Positions 1 to 11,513 of a stretch of 64,000 nucleotides of DNA are shown here, piece after piece. The position numbers and the translations under genes are program-made. The notes under the pieces were generated by a model. That model saw only the letters and a program-made list of their open reading frames with translations. It searched no databases and was not told where the DNA came from. Every line of letters begins with the position of its first letter. Position 1 is the first letter of the stretch. Source of the DNA: Holothuria scabra (lineage: Eukaryota; Echinodermata; Holothuroidea; Aspidochirotida; Holothuriidae); contig CM074188.1 of the NCBI GenBank assembly GCA_037179385.1, positions 19,733,318-19,797,317 of the forward strand, read 5' to 3'.

Positions 1-1483
1 TCAGGAACGTCTCCCGAAGACTGTGAGCGAAAAATGGACGTTGTGTCATATAAATTTGCTTTCATCATACCGCCGTTATTCCTTACGGAACAGTTGTAGG
101 TTAAAACCATTCAATAGTCATAATAGAGGATAACTTCTCTTAAAAATGAAGAATTACTCATCAAATCACTTCTGCGAGTAATCTCTGAAGAGTGGAATTG
201 TTCGGTCGCGCGTCCAAATGTTCCGTCTCATAGAGTGACCTCATTCTTTAATGATTTTTTTTATCGTCGTCACACTTTCATATGATATAATATACCAACA
301 TGTTCTTCCATCAAAGTTTGCTTAACGAACAAGAGAAAGGGTTGGGGGAATTCCGCGAAAAAAAAAAGAAATGCTGAAAGTTTTTTGGAGTTGTTAAAGA
401 CTTTTGCATAAAGGAATTGACGCAACGAGGCAATGAGACAAACCAACTTGCACTCAGTTTGAACAGAACCTGTTGAAGCACAACAAGTTGTAACGTAAAT
501 TATCATTTTTAGAAATTGAAACCTAACAAGGTCTCTGAGCAAACTGAAAAGAGACAAAGTACAAGTCTTGTTCGAAGAAGTAGAGGCAACCATTAGTGAT
601 ATAGAATCTTCCCCCTCTATATCCCTCTATTTTATGTACAACAGGAGTCCTCCAACTAATGAAGCACGTCAAATGCATGTAACGAGATGACTTCTGGTCA
701 CATGAAGTTCACTGTTGGTTCGAAAAGAAGAGCCTTCGCCTGCTTTGATATCGAGGCTTTTATATGAAATGGGATTAACAACTGCAACTCTAAAGATTGG
801 GTTCCTCCTTCACGTAACAAAACTAGACATTCATTTTCTTTCGCCTTTCTTTTGTTAGACTATACAACATGCCTAGACGACACCTTTTATCTAGAGGTTC
901 ATCTGCAAACTTCAGCAAATATTTTCCTGTGTTTTAATAGCTAGAAATAAATTCAGGACAGCAAAACAGGACATAAAAACACTTACGACGTAATTATATG
1001 GAGAAGTATTAATTATAAACTTTTTTACTTTACAAAAGTGTAGTTTGGCATTTGGCGGTACTCTGTCGTAAGACGCTTTCGAGAGGTCAAACACCTAATG
1101 GGTTCTTCTCCTATTTTTTTTTCTGTTGTTTTGTATGTGTGTATGTGTGTGTACTACACCATCAACGCAGTAGATTCCAAAGTCTCAAATTTCATTAATA
1201 AGTCTAACTGTTGTCACCAAATTCCTTAAATATCTCGCAAACACATGTTTGCCCTAAAGTGAGAACTCATTTGAGACGGTAAAGATATCTGTTTTCAAGC
1301 GTCGGAAGGAAACCGTACATATTGTACTAGATAATCGAACGTGTAATTGACAGACAAATTTTTACAAATACTTCCTCTCGCCCAAGGCAAATTTAGTTTT
1401 CTCATTTACAACGACTCATAGACTGTCTGCTCACTCGCAAAATTTGCGTCATTCCTTTTTGGTTATTAAACCAGAATCAAACA
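1..1483. other. AT-rich non-coding stretch, nothing recognised
   Basis: No exon with good splice sites, no RNA gene and no clear element boundary was seen. A short TATG/TG microsatellite lies near 1131-1153. The ORFs here are short, lysine/phenylalanine-rich and look like chance frames in AT-rich DNA. Confidence 0.6.
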
Positions 1484-1744
1484 TTAAAGAACAAAGTCAG
1501 TAGCCCCAAGTTTGTTTCGGAGCAGCCTCTAAATCTCACAATTTTCCACTTATTTCTCCTCGAAGCATCCTTCATGGTATTTTAGGACTTCAAAATTGTT
1601 TATTTAAGGTGAACCAAGCAGTTCCTCCTACTTAGTTTCATTTTGAAGAGACGTAATATTGTCACATGACTCACAAGAGCTAATCATGAAACAGTACAGT
1701 CTATTACACTATACTTCAATTTGGGGACTGCTCTTGCCCTTTAA
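1484..1744. mobile_element. TTAA-flanked MITE, family A, diverged copy
   Basis: The right end reads GGGGACTGCTCTTGCCC followed by TTAA at 1741-1744, and the left end starts at a TTAA (1484-1487) followed by a decayed inverted match. The interior shares the phrases AATCTCACAATTTTC and ATTGTCACATGACTC with the better copy at 25501-25760. TTAA flanks are the known target site of piggyBac and Kolobok transposons, so this is probably a non-autonomous relative. It has no coding capacity. Confidence 0.6.
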
Positions 1745-2020
1745 AAACTTCAAAAGGGGTATTCGAGAACTTTTGCATAAAAGCAAATGGTGATCCGTTG
1801 CGTATGATACGCTCTCTATAGGAGGTTTTCAAAAGGGAAGAGGACCCATAATAAACTACCATTGAAAATCATGTAACAGTTCAAAGAAAGAATGCTACAC
1901 GCCTCTTATAGTGTGTTTTAACTCGATGTATCTTTCCTAATGTATCCCACATGACATATATGCAAACAATATAACTCAAAGATTGGTTGATATTTAAGCA
2001 GCACATCGTACGTGATCTAT

Positions 2021-2439
2021 GGGTGCTTTTACACTTGATCCGGATCTGATCGTCCGATGTTATCAGCGTATCGAATTACGTGTACGGCTTGATCCTGGTG
2101 CATTTACACTTGTCTCGTACTCTGATCCTCCTCTCTGCTATAAGCGGAAGTCGCTCCAAATGAATTAAGAATTACAGGCACATGCGCGTACGCACCAAAG
2201 TGTAAACAAAAAATAGACCCTGTACATGTACCATGCACACCGTACCTTACCTCACCGTTGATCCGGCGAGCATTGCACCTACAGATTTGATCGCCTGCGC
2301 GGGGTCTGATCCTCCCCCCTTACTAGGATCAAAATCGGGCGATCAGATCCGGATCTGCATTTACACTACAAATTTGATCTCGAGCAGTGGATCAGACCCC
2401 GCGCAGGCGATCAGATCCGGATCAAGTGTAAATGCACCC
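2021..2439. mobile_element. GATC-rich terminal-inverted-repeat element (MITE)
   Basis: A 419-bp unit with inverted ends: left begins GGGTGCTTTTACACTTGATC, right ends with the inverted match finishing AAATGCACCC. It is flanked by TAT on both sides (2018-2020 and 2440-2442), a possible 3-bp target duplication. I count 17 GATC tetramers inside, about ten times the chance expectation, mostly in repeats of GATCCGGATCTGATCG. A second, perfect inverted pair (around 2287-2313 and 2390-2415) makes an internal hairpin. A 3-bp duplication would suit PIF/Harbinger, but the assignment is uncertain. The small plus-strand ORF across it (2233-2478) is not a gene. Confidence 0.75.
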
Positions 2440-2442
2440 TAT

Positions 2443-3617
2443 GTTTTCATTGCGTCAAAATTGCGTTCACAGCAATAAACACATACGTGACTGGCCTGTT
2501 AGCTTGCCTCCAATTTTACGTAATTTTTGGTGTATTTTGGTACAACTGGTACTGTCAATGTATTAATAAAATGTAAAACCTGACTACATCAAGTGTGTAT
2601 GTGGCGGGCTTCATTTCCTTCCTGAGGTGAAAAGATGTAATCAGGCTGAGAAGAACGATGTTCCAAAAAGTAAGAATGGAAGTTTCATCATGGTTGTAGG
2701 GATTATCAACTCATTATGAGGTACTCACGCACACCTACATGTATTCACACACGGCATCGTATTGTCATAGATAGGCTGACGTCGGCTAGGACTTGGAAGA
2801 ACAATTAAAAACAATTTATTTTCAAACGAATCATGGAAAGTAAAATGACCACTAAAAATACATTCCTTGTAATTATATGAACAGTTAGCACTGCATTGCA
2901 AATATGTATTGATATGGAAACCGATTTAGTCCATTTAACCCAAAGAGTTCCAATCCTTAAAGAATGACTGCCTAAATTGTAATAGGTAAACAGACATTTG
3001 CAGGCGCCCAACCACAAAGTATAACCACCTACGTATTAACACCTTTGAAAATAACTCGAAATGTAATCCCTCTTACTTGCATTCAACGCATCCTTTAAAG
3101 CATACTACAGAAGTTGTCGTAGTAATTGATGAACACCGATGCTATTTGACCTTGTTGTTAGAGAAGGGTAATTTTAGAAAGTTTTCCTCCAGTGCACAGA
3201 CCACCAGACACATTCGATATATCGGTCGTCTGCTTCGAAATGTCAGGAGTCTGAAATGACCGAGCGTTCGGGGTGATAAGCTTGTATAAAATATGTCAGC
3301 CTTCCGCTTTAACAAGCAGAGGCAGAACCTCGTGGTGAAAAAACATATCGGTTTACGCATACTATCTTTCTCATTTTCCTGCTATCTAGGACACTTGGTA
3401 TAGAAATCTGTATGCTACGTATATAGCAAGCTGTACGCTAGATGTGTTATGTGTGTCTCCACAGAGAAATTTCAGTTACATGTTCGAGACGATTTTAAGA
3501 GAATTGCGACTGATTGAAGGAGTTAACTAGAAAGATTAGATCCATATTCGTCAAGAGCAGAGCATGAGTTAATGAGCTTCACAAGAGAATTTATGACACT
3601 TAACCAATCTTAATACA
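2443..3617. other. Non-coding stretch, nothing recognised
   Basis: No splice-bounded coding segment, repeat copy or RNA gene was recognised. Short ORFs on both strands around 3077-3360 overlap each other and have no family features. Confidence 0.5.
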
Positions 3618-3625
3618 ATCTCTAA

Positions 3626-5304
3626 TAGGGGTGCACCGGATTTGGAATTTTAAAATCCGGCCGGAACCGGATTTGCCGGATCTTAACCAAAATTCCGGTC
3701 GGATTTGCCGGATTTAGTCAAATGAAAGAACAGGAACCTACTGGTAGGTTTATACCTTAGGATATCTTAGGAGCCTCAGTGGATGCAGGTCTTTTGACAT
3801 CTATATCTGTATCATCTAAGTTTGCCACCATCAGCAAATTTAGCAGTAGTGGTCAGGAGCTGTGTTATGTCTATTTTATTTGTGAGCAGACTTTTGGTAT
3901 TCCCTCAGAGAAACTGTTGAGTTCATGTCTAATTTGGGTTTTGTGATGTGGCATGTTTCATGAACGGTTGGGCTAATTGACAAAATGTTTCTTCATGCCA
4001 ACCCTGAATGAGATGCCTAAGGGCTCAGTTCAGTGAGGAATGAAATCAAGATGTATTTTGAACACTTAGCTGACACTTTTAAAGCTTGACATGCAACATG
4101 TTGAAAATGATTTCATAGATGTCTGTCCATGCAAATTAAGGGACTAAAGTATGAAAACATTGGCAATCAATATCCAAATTGAAAAGAAATCAATTACAAT
4201 TTGAAAAGGAACCAATTACAATTTGTCAGTAAAACAGCCAAAAGGCCCCAATAACAAAAATACTTGATTCTCATCACCGTGGGCAAGACTGATTTTGGAC
4301 ACTAGTGGATATTTTTTTTTTTAAAATTTGGTATTACCAAATAAAACTGTTCTTGGTTGACCTGTTAGTCAATGCCGTCCCTCATCAGCTCCTATTTATG
4401 TTATTCTCCAGCTTGCCTGCAAGCAGCGTCTAGCATCAGTCATTTGGCATCGGGATAGCACCCTCTAAACTAGAGGGCAATGTGATAGCTCTTCCTCTCT
4501 CCATGGGACTTGCCAGTTGAGTTTTTGTAGCTCACATGTTTCTCGGTCCTTACACACGTCGTACACCTAGTAGCTATGGCTTCATGGTGCCGGGACAAGT
4601 CCAAGCTTGTAGAGGGGCAAGAGGAGAGAGGAAGAGCTACCATGTCGCCCTCTACTTCTGGAGAGTGCTATCCTTGTGCCAAAAGACTTATGTGCTTGCA
4701 GGCAAGGTGGAGAATTACATATGTACATAGGAGGTGAGTATCAGGTTCATACACTCTGAAACCAAGTAAGTTTAATTGATTGCTTCCATCATCTCCGACT
4801 GCATTTTGGCTAAGAAAATTTGATACCTGACATCTTTTCTGATGGTTTTTGAATCACTTTAAATCTAGCAACTGACTTCTGTACATCAACTTGAAAAGAG
4901 CACCAGAGAAGATATATCTGGATTTGATAAGCTGTGGATTGATTCATTGACACTGCTTCATAAAACGTTTTTAATCACTAGGACCTTTTATGAGTAACTA
5001 TACATACATTAAGTACTGAATGGGGGTGGCTAGTCCTTCATCACATTAGAAAGTTCTCAACCACTGATAACACCCTATAGCTAGATCTTTAAATAACATT
5101 GTAGTAGCAAACTCCCATCTTAGCCTTTAACATTTCAGGACATTTTATGAAGTCCTGTAGTAAATTAAGTTGTGTTGTATAGCTTACCTACAAATCTGGC
5201 AAATCCGGCCGGATTCAAGACAAAATCCGGCCGGATGCCGGATTTGGAAAAATCCCAAAAACCGGCCGGAATTCCGGCCGGATTTGAAATCCGGTGCACC
5301 CCTA
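3626..5304. mobile_element. Non-autonomous hAT-type DNA transposon with 8-bp target duplication
   Basis: The element begins TAGGGGTGCACCGGATTT and ends with the exact inverse, AAATCCGGTGCACCCCTA. It is flanked by the perfect 8-bp direct repeat ATCTCTAA (3618-3625 and 5305-5312). An 8-bp duplication with TAGGGGTG-type ends is diagnostic of the hAT superfamily. Both subterminal regions carry repeated CCGGCCGGATTT-like blocks, typical transposase-binding subterminal repeats. No transposase ORF is present in 1,679 bp, so it must be mobilised in trans. A large palindrome sits in the middle and is listed separately. The perfect duplication suggests a fairly recent insertion. Confidence 0.92.
4389..4733. 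repeat. Imperfect palindrome (foldback) inside the hAT-type element
   Basis: Sequence from 4389 (CTCCTATTTATG, TTCTCCAGCTTGCCTGCAAG, TAGCTCTTCCTCTCT) recurs inverted up to 4733 (AGAGAGGAAGAGCTA, CTTGCAGGCAAGG, ACATAGGAG). The arms are about 130 bp with mismatches and a short central loop. It may be a separate foldback element inserted in the hAT-type element, or an intrinsic part of it. The 64-codon ORF across it is a by-product. Confidence 0.75.
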
Positions 5305-5497
5305 ATCTCTAATATAAAAATACGACCCAAGGATAAGCTTTGCCACGTTTGGTAGTTCATGGTGTTACTTCCATTGGTAGTTAACTTCTAAGCCTTTGAC
5401 ACTAAACCTCATGTTCTTATCCTGTAGATAATGACTGGTAGCTATAGCTACGAGTTATCTTCCCTCCTAACTTGATATGTTTTATTTCTTATTTCAG

Positions 5498-5577
5498 AAA
5501 TTCCGAGCGAACTCGAGGAAGCCACTTCTACTGTAAATATGTTTGCAAAATAGCGCCCACTATCAGAAAAAGAGGAG
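5498..5577 (+). CDS. Candidate internal exon, product unknown
   Basis: A good acceptor (TTTTATTTCTTATTTCAG, ending 5497) and a strong donor (GAGGAG then GTAAGA at 5578) bound 80 nt. One frame stays open throughout, giving 26 residues that include HFYCKYVCKIAP and a basic end, TIRKRG. The two other frames contain stops. The Cys/aromatic composition is protein-like, but I recognise no family and found no partner exon. It could equally be a chance open frame between lucky splice signals. It lies about 190 bp to the right of the hAT-type element. Confidence 0.25.
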
Positions 5578-7650
5578 GTAAGAAGAGGTTCCCTTCGATA
5601 AGAGATTTCTGAAAATTAAGAAACACTGAACGGTCATTTCATCTTAAGAACCTTTGGAACTTCGCATTATAAATTACGAAAATCTATAAACTTTGTAATA
5701 CGACTTTGAACGCCTCCCAATCCCCAATGTTACTCAAATTTGTATCATAAATTTTGCATTTTGCGTCCGGTTCACAAACATATACTTTTAAATTCACCAT
5801 AGTTTGCAAATTTGACCTATAAATGATCCCGATGATCTTAAACTGACTGCAGCACTTTAGGCGTATAGGCTACTGTTGAATTCATCTCCCGAGTTTTGCG
5901 TTATGCCCATAATTCAAATTGGACCTTTCTGACCCCTAATGACCAACAAATAACCTTCAGAATTTTGAAACCAAATGGCTACAACCTTAATTGTGTTTGG
6001 GTAGAAATGTAACTAACGTCACAAAAATACAGAAGTATTCGAAAATGATTTGACCTTTAGGAACCCCTGATGAACACCAAATGACCTTCACATAATTTGG
6101 TATTAAAGGGTAACAAATACATACCCCAAGTTTAAATTTCATCCGATTAATGGTTATAGATTCCAAATGAATTGCTTGCCCTTAATTATTGACTTCTCTA
6201 ATGACCAAATTTGTGTACATCATGAGAGGGGGACTACTTGAACAACTTTGATGAAAGTAGCTCTCTCTGTAAGATAAACGCAACGTTGGAATTTTCACTA
6301 GATGCGTGTGCTAACCCCTTATAATGACGTTTGAGTCCCACTTGCCTCTCCAAGCGTTGTTTTACATGCATTGATAATTGTGTTAAAGTTCCATTAAAAA
6401 AATCGTCAAATAATGAATGTTTGCAGTCACTTTGAACAATTGAAATGAAGGTCTGATAAATTTAGTGATCACTTCTACATGTTCTATGCTACCAATTTAT
6501 TTCCGACGTTGTCGTTCCACATTACTCATTCGTTGCCTCAATAGTTACTTGTTTGAAACAAATTCCTTTTTCTTTAACTATGAGAAAATTCAATGTCAAT
6601 AGATTACATCTTGACGTCCTTACTGTGCAAATAAATATAAGGCATTGCATGAGTCACTCTTTTTTCCCTTTTAATCAGGTTTGGAAGATATAAAAGCGAT
6701 AGATAAATGAGAAATTGTAAGACAAAACGAAGCAAAGAATATATTTTTTTCAAGAGTTGCGACGATAAAAGGTACAACCCATACATTAAATTATTGGCAA
6801 AATAAAAACCAGCAGAACGAGAAATTAGTTTCACTGAGAATCAGTTGCCTGGTAAAGTCATGAGCGAGAATTATGGTAGACTAAAAGTCTCCACAGAGAC
6901 TCGAATGATATTGATAGGTGCCTCGTATATCAGAAGTAGATAGAATTGGATTTGATTTTCAAGGATTTCATAAACTTCTGATGTTGCAAGAAAAGTGAGG
7001 AAAAACAGGATACCTTTGATGCTAAGCAAACAAGGCATGTTAGTTTGAATATATTGTGAAACCTTCAATGAAAACAAAGCAGAACAGGAGGATGAACGGG
7101 TGAATGGGTAGGAAGATATATCTGCACGCATGCGTAAACATGCAGCATACAGGTACATTTGACCTTGTAACCTAGCGGAAAATGCAAAATTTCTCACAGT
7201 CTAATGAAATGTCAATTAGTTTTTGGTCTAATTTATTTAGTTTATAAAGTTAATTTATTACGTTTTTTATCACAAGGGTGGCAACGGGATTTTTGTTAGT
7301 AGTGTTCGCCTTCAGGACGCATTATCATGCATTACACTGCCTCCTGCACTGAGACTGAGGGTCGTATGAAACATTTTAAGAAGGTGCAACGTTCAGCTAT
7401 GAGATGGCTACAGATTTTACATTAAGGTGATATTAGACCATTTTGTGAACCGGGTAGGGTTTAAATCCTTAATGGTCCCCTTCTTACAGGTCTGTTTCTT
7501 CACTGAAATATGTAGGCGTAAGGTATGTTGTGCGACCTGATGTGGGGAAGGTGCGGAGAAACCCGTTAATGAGGGTCACACACAGTTTAAGTGAACTCAA
7601 CGTGATACTGCATCTTGCATAATTATTTAAGTGTATTATTAATGAATTAC
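5578..7650. other. Non-coding stretch with a decayed repeat-like segment
   Basis: Between about 5900 and 6130 there are recurring phrases of the type GACCTTT, ACCCC and AATGACC, also seen in the Helentron-like copies at 8.7-10.4 kb and in 44.45-44.7 kb. This suggests an old fragment of that class of repeat. The rest, including short minus-strand ORFs at 6604-7197, shows no recognisable feature. Confidence 0.4.
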
Positions 7651-7652
7651 AG

Positions 7653-7989
7653 GAAGGAAGGAGTAAAAAAAACGGTACATTTAAATGAATTGAGTATCCC
7701 GAAAGGTGCACGAATGGACTTAACTGATCATTTCGTCACGGTGAACGAAGAAGGTTGTTATGAAACATCGTTTGCACACATCCCAATTGTTTCACAAGTT
7801 CACAAGGTTTTGAAGGTCACAAGCATTAGGAATTTTAGCTCTATTCCCTTCATATTAAATCGTAATGTATACAATACACGTAAGCAGAGGGCACGGGATG
7901 CTATCAGAAAAGCACACTTTATTCCCAGTTTTTCCCTTCGCATATTTAGTCTCAAAAAGGATTCTTACCGTATGCAACCTCTTAACTAG
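7653..7989 (+). pseudogene. Coding-like segment, left arm of an inverted pair (unknown family)
   Basis: An open plus-strand frame runs to a stop at 7987-7989. Its conserved part reads with motifs LSIPKGARMDLTDHF, EEGCYETSF and IPIVSQV. The same protein is encoded on the opposite strand at 8386-8600 with about seven amino-acid changes and no stop in the shared part. An acceptor-like TTAATGAATTACAG ends at 7652. I do not recognise the family; the peptide is soluble-looking, with one Cys and no membrane segment. It could be an exon fragment captured in a foldback repeat, a decayed duplicated gene, or a transposon-encoded fragment. No confident donor was found, so gene structure is unproven. Confidence 0.4.
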
Positions 7990-8385
7990 GCCAATAAAAG
8001 AACGTTGCAAGTTAAACAGTAAAATTATAAATTGAAGAGACTTGGAGAAAGTCTCCATTACTTTAAGAGAATGACTCAAATTCAGTATGTGCTTTTAGCA
8101 ATATTTTTCCCATGTCATCCTAGAATGAAATAAATCCTACGGTTAGAGCAAACGTGCCCCTTTCCTATATAACATTAGCCTTGCACATAATAATTGACAA
8201 TTACTGGATAACTGGAACTCTTGCCCAAAGAATAATTGGCAATTTACTCATAGTTAAGTTTAGAAAAACCAGGGAGTTCCATTAACCTGGAAAAACAAAG
8301 TTTGTTTTGTAGGGATGACTTAATTCGCGAAGACCTTCAGTCTGCAAGAACCATGATTTATCATATCGTAGACGACAAACCCCTA

Positions 8386-8600
8386 TTAAAGCTTGACATT
8401 ACGATTTAATATGAAGGGAATAGAGCTAAAATTCCTAATGCTTGTGACCTTCAAAACCTTGTAAACTTGTGAAACAATTGGGATGCGTACAAACGATGTT
8501 TCATAACAACCTTCTTCGTCCACGGAGACGAAATGATCAGTTAAGTCCATTCGTGCACCTTTTGGGATACTCAGTTCACTTAAATCTACCGTTTTCTTTC
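8386..8600 (-). pseudogene. Coding-like segment, right arm of an inverted pair (unknown family)
   Basis: This is the mirror copy of the segment at 7653-7868. A pyrimidine-rich acceptor (TTTTTCTTCACAAG on the minus strand) directly precedes the homology at 8600, and the frame stays open for 71 codons to a TAA at 8386-8388. Motifs LSIPKGARMDLTDHF and IPIVSQV match the left arm; most of the roughly dozen base differences change amino acids, and the last 60 bases of the arm are almost identical. Pattern and acceptor favour real exon origin, but the family is not recognised and a donor is not obvious. Confidence 0.4.
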
Positions 8601-8691
8601 CTTGTGAAGAAAAACTTTACATTGTTCACTATAGGCTTGCCCCACTCATTTTTATTAAATATTTCCGATACAGTTAGGTCCCCCAAAATAT

Positions 8692-10426
8692 AACAAGAGC
8701 CCAAGGGCACTATGGTTCCTTGCATTAAAGATGATACTGTATTAAGGTAGTCCCAAGGTAAGGCATAATTTGCACCTTTAACCCCAATGACTTTTGGCCA
8801 TCACCCAAAAACATAGGGGCACATTAAATTTCAAAATCATACAAGCACTTGCCGTTTGAGAGAAATGGAACACTAAACTTTTCAAATTATCACACTGCAC
8901 ACTGCCCACTTCCATTCGACAAATACATTCATCACCTTTCACTAAAATGTCATTTACTTGAGTTTGGGGTAGTATAGGAGGTTAGTAAATTGCCTTTTTG
9001 GTCAATCTCAACAATTCAAATCCAGACCTTAAAAAGAAGTCACAAAGGTCAAATACAGTCAAAGTAGATCAAAACTGATTTTAAATAAACACAGTCTCTT
9101 CTGCACCAAAGAAATTTAACAGTCATCTGGTCATTCCTGACCACCAAAATTTATGATGGATGACTAGAAATTATGTCATGGTTGTCCTTTAGACTACCCA
9201 ATGTGTTTGCCTGAAAAGCAAAAATAAGGAAAAGCCCACAATTCTGCTACTAAAGGCAGCCCGATAGTGATTTATTACCACCAATTTCTTCTTCACAATT
9301 TGGCTAGAAGACCAAGAAACAAACATAGCTCTGTAGAATCTAATAAATGACTTTCAACTTGACCTTTTAACCTAAAGAGGGTGTTAGAAACAGCATTGTA
9401 GTCCCTAGGGTAAAAGCAGAGGTAAAGAAGAGAAACTGCTTTCATATTTTACTATTGAAATTGGAATCTTAGCTTGCACTGTGAATAACTTATTCAATAC
9501 TGTATGTGAGGAAAAGGTTGTTTTTAATAATAATTGCATTACTGTCCTGATTGTTAACTAAACTGCTTTTAGACTGAGAGGGGGTTATAATTCTTCTTTT
9601 CTTTTATACATTGCATTTGTCTAAAGGCATTAAACTTCAGCTGGACTTTTAAACCAATTGAACAAAGACCCAAAGAGTCTTCACGTGCACTTTACTTAGG
9701 CGAACACAACTTTCCATTATTTCCACTATGTTACTTGGTTATTGAGTAATTGCACCGCATACCTGGCATTGCAATAGGCCTACATATGACCTACATGTAC
9801 ACACTAGCCTGTCATTTAAATGTCAGTAACTCAAGTAACGAACATTGTCGGAGGGTAGTGTAATAGCCTTTTTGGTTCGTCTGATCAAGACAAATCTTGA
9901 TGTCACAAAAAAGTCACAAAGGTCAAAAGGTCAAATGAGGTCAAGTGAGGTCAAGGGGGGTCATCACGTGCATTTCACTTAGACGAACACAAATCTCCAT
10001 TACACCACCCCTCTAAAATATTTCAGTGGCAAGATATCAATAAAACATTACTTTTTGACCTTTTGACCCTTTCCAATTATTTTGGTTAATGTACCAACAT
10101 TTTCACCTCCTACCAATCTAACTTATCCTAAAATGATGCCACTGCTTGAACAACGGATACTGAGTTACAGCTACTAACAGAAATTCAGTTTTTGGCCTCT
10201 GGTGATCACCAGTGACCCTTGACCTCCACCAAAAACGATAGGGCACATCTACTCCACAACATCTACATACATACCAAGTTTGAAAAAAATTGATCACTCG
10301 GTTATTGAGTTATCGCACCACATACCTCGCATTCCAATCCGTCACATACACACACACATACACACACACACACACACATACATACGCCAAGGTGACTGCA
10401 TAGGTTCCTTTGTTACACAAGGAACC
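8692..10426 (+). mobile_element. Helentron-like non-autonomous repeat, copy 1
   Basis: It starts AACAAGAGCCCAAGGGC and ends in a perfect-stem hairpin, GGTTCC...GGAACC (10403-10426), preceded by a CA microsatellite (10349-10380). A short subterminal motif near the start (GGTTCCTTG, 8714-8722) is inverted at the end (CAAGGAACC). Subterminal inverted motifs, a microsatellite and a right-end hairpin are the known layout of Helentron-associated elements; that assignment is inference. A near-identical copy lies at 59654-61740. There is no Rep/helicase or other coding region. Interior phrases such as AAAGGTCAAAAGGTCAAATG and CACTCGGTTATTGAG recur in both copies. Confidence 0.7.
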
Positions 10427-10430
10427 AAAA

Positions 10431-11217
10431 ACCAAACGATGCGACCCTAAATTTAAAAACATTCTGACATAACACGCGGCTTGGCGTAACTTAAGCACGG
10501 CGCCATCTGGTCTGAAATAAGTTTGTCTTATCCACTTCCCTCAAAATAATTTGATATTAGCTACGGATTTAAAAGCTTTTTACTGTTTTTACCTAATAAG
10601 ACAATCTATTATCCACCCCGTTTTGCAACCTTTCAATTTCCTGTGACCATGGATGGGGCTTACTACACGAAAACTTGGGTTTTCGTTTTGAACCGACAAA
10701 ACATCCTTCTCATTGCCTCGACACCAGAGAGTTAATTCTTGTTCCGTGTGTAAATCTCATACTTCGGTATCCTCTCTAATGATAGAAACTCATAAGATTT
10801 ACGACCAAATAGTTTGAAGTTCATTTCACTGCGGTTTAATGATTTCAAATATTCCTATTGATTCAATACCAGGCAGAAAGATGTCGAGGTCAAGCAGTAG
10901 AAACTCGCTCATGCTTTACATTTTTAAAACGATGTAAATACGATTATGTATCTCTAATACCATGTTCATTTTGGCATCACAGTTTCCAAGTTGAATACAC
11001 AAGAATCTACAGAATGTCTACTAATTGGGGGGGGGGGGGCGTCTGGGAAACCCTCAATCAACGCCCTCAAACAGCAATCGATTGCTGATGCAATTTTTAC
11101 CGGCATTCAACCTTTTTGCTAAAGTCATATCGATACCCTGGGGAAAAAACCAAGAGAGGTGAAACCAAACAGTACCCGCGTATGAGACATTTTTCAAAAG
11201 GGAGCCTGGCAGTCTAT
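10431..11217. other. Non-coding stretch, nothing recognised
   Basis: No exon or repeat copy was recognised. A G-homopolymer of about 13 bases lies near 11025-11039 inside a chance ORF. Confidence 0.5.
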
Positions 11218-11219
11218 TA

Positions 11220-11483
11220 CACTCTAAAAAACACCCTGGTTTAAATTAACCAGGATCGAGGGCAATAATTTTCCATACATTTCCTGGTTAAAATAACGCG
11301 GAAATCCTGGTCAAAATTGATATTTTCCTTGTTAAATTGACTACTGGTTAGAAATCTAGACACGAATTTAACACTTTCCTGGTTAAATTTCTTTTTTTCT
11401 TTTTAAACCAGGAAATGTATAGTTAATTATTGACCCCGTCCTGGTTAAATAAACCAGGATTTAACCAGGATGTTTTTAGAGTG
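11220..11483. mobile_element. Tc1/mariner-type MITE with TA flanks
   Basis: A 264-bp unit with inverted ends CACTCTAAAAA and TTTTTAGAGTG, flanked by TA on both sides (11218-11219 and 11484-11485), the target duplication of Tc1/mariner elements. The interior is built from repeated CCTGGTTAAA/TTTAACCAGG motifs in both orientations. It has no coding capacity. Confidence 0.8.
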
Positions 11484-11513
11484 TATAAGTTCCAGAATTT
11501 AAGGACAGCAAAC

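Larger units (their letters stand above)
7652..8605. repeat. Large inverted repeat, arms of about 210 bp
   Basis: Arms at about 7652-7868 and 8399-8605 are inverted copies with roughly 93 percent identity by eye, separated by a 530-bp spacer that shows no recognised feature. The arms coincide with the two coding-like segments listed above. Outer boundaries fade gradually and no target duplication was seen. Confidence 0.8.
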
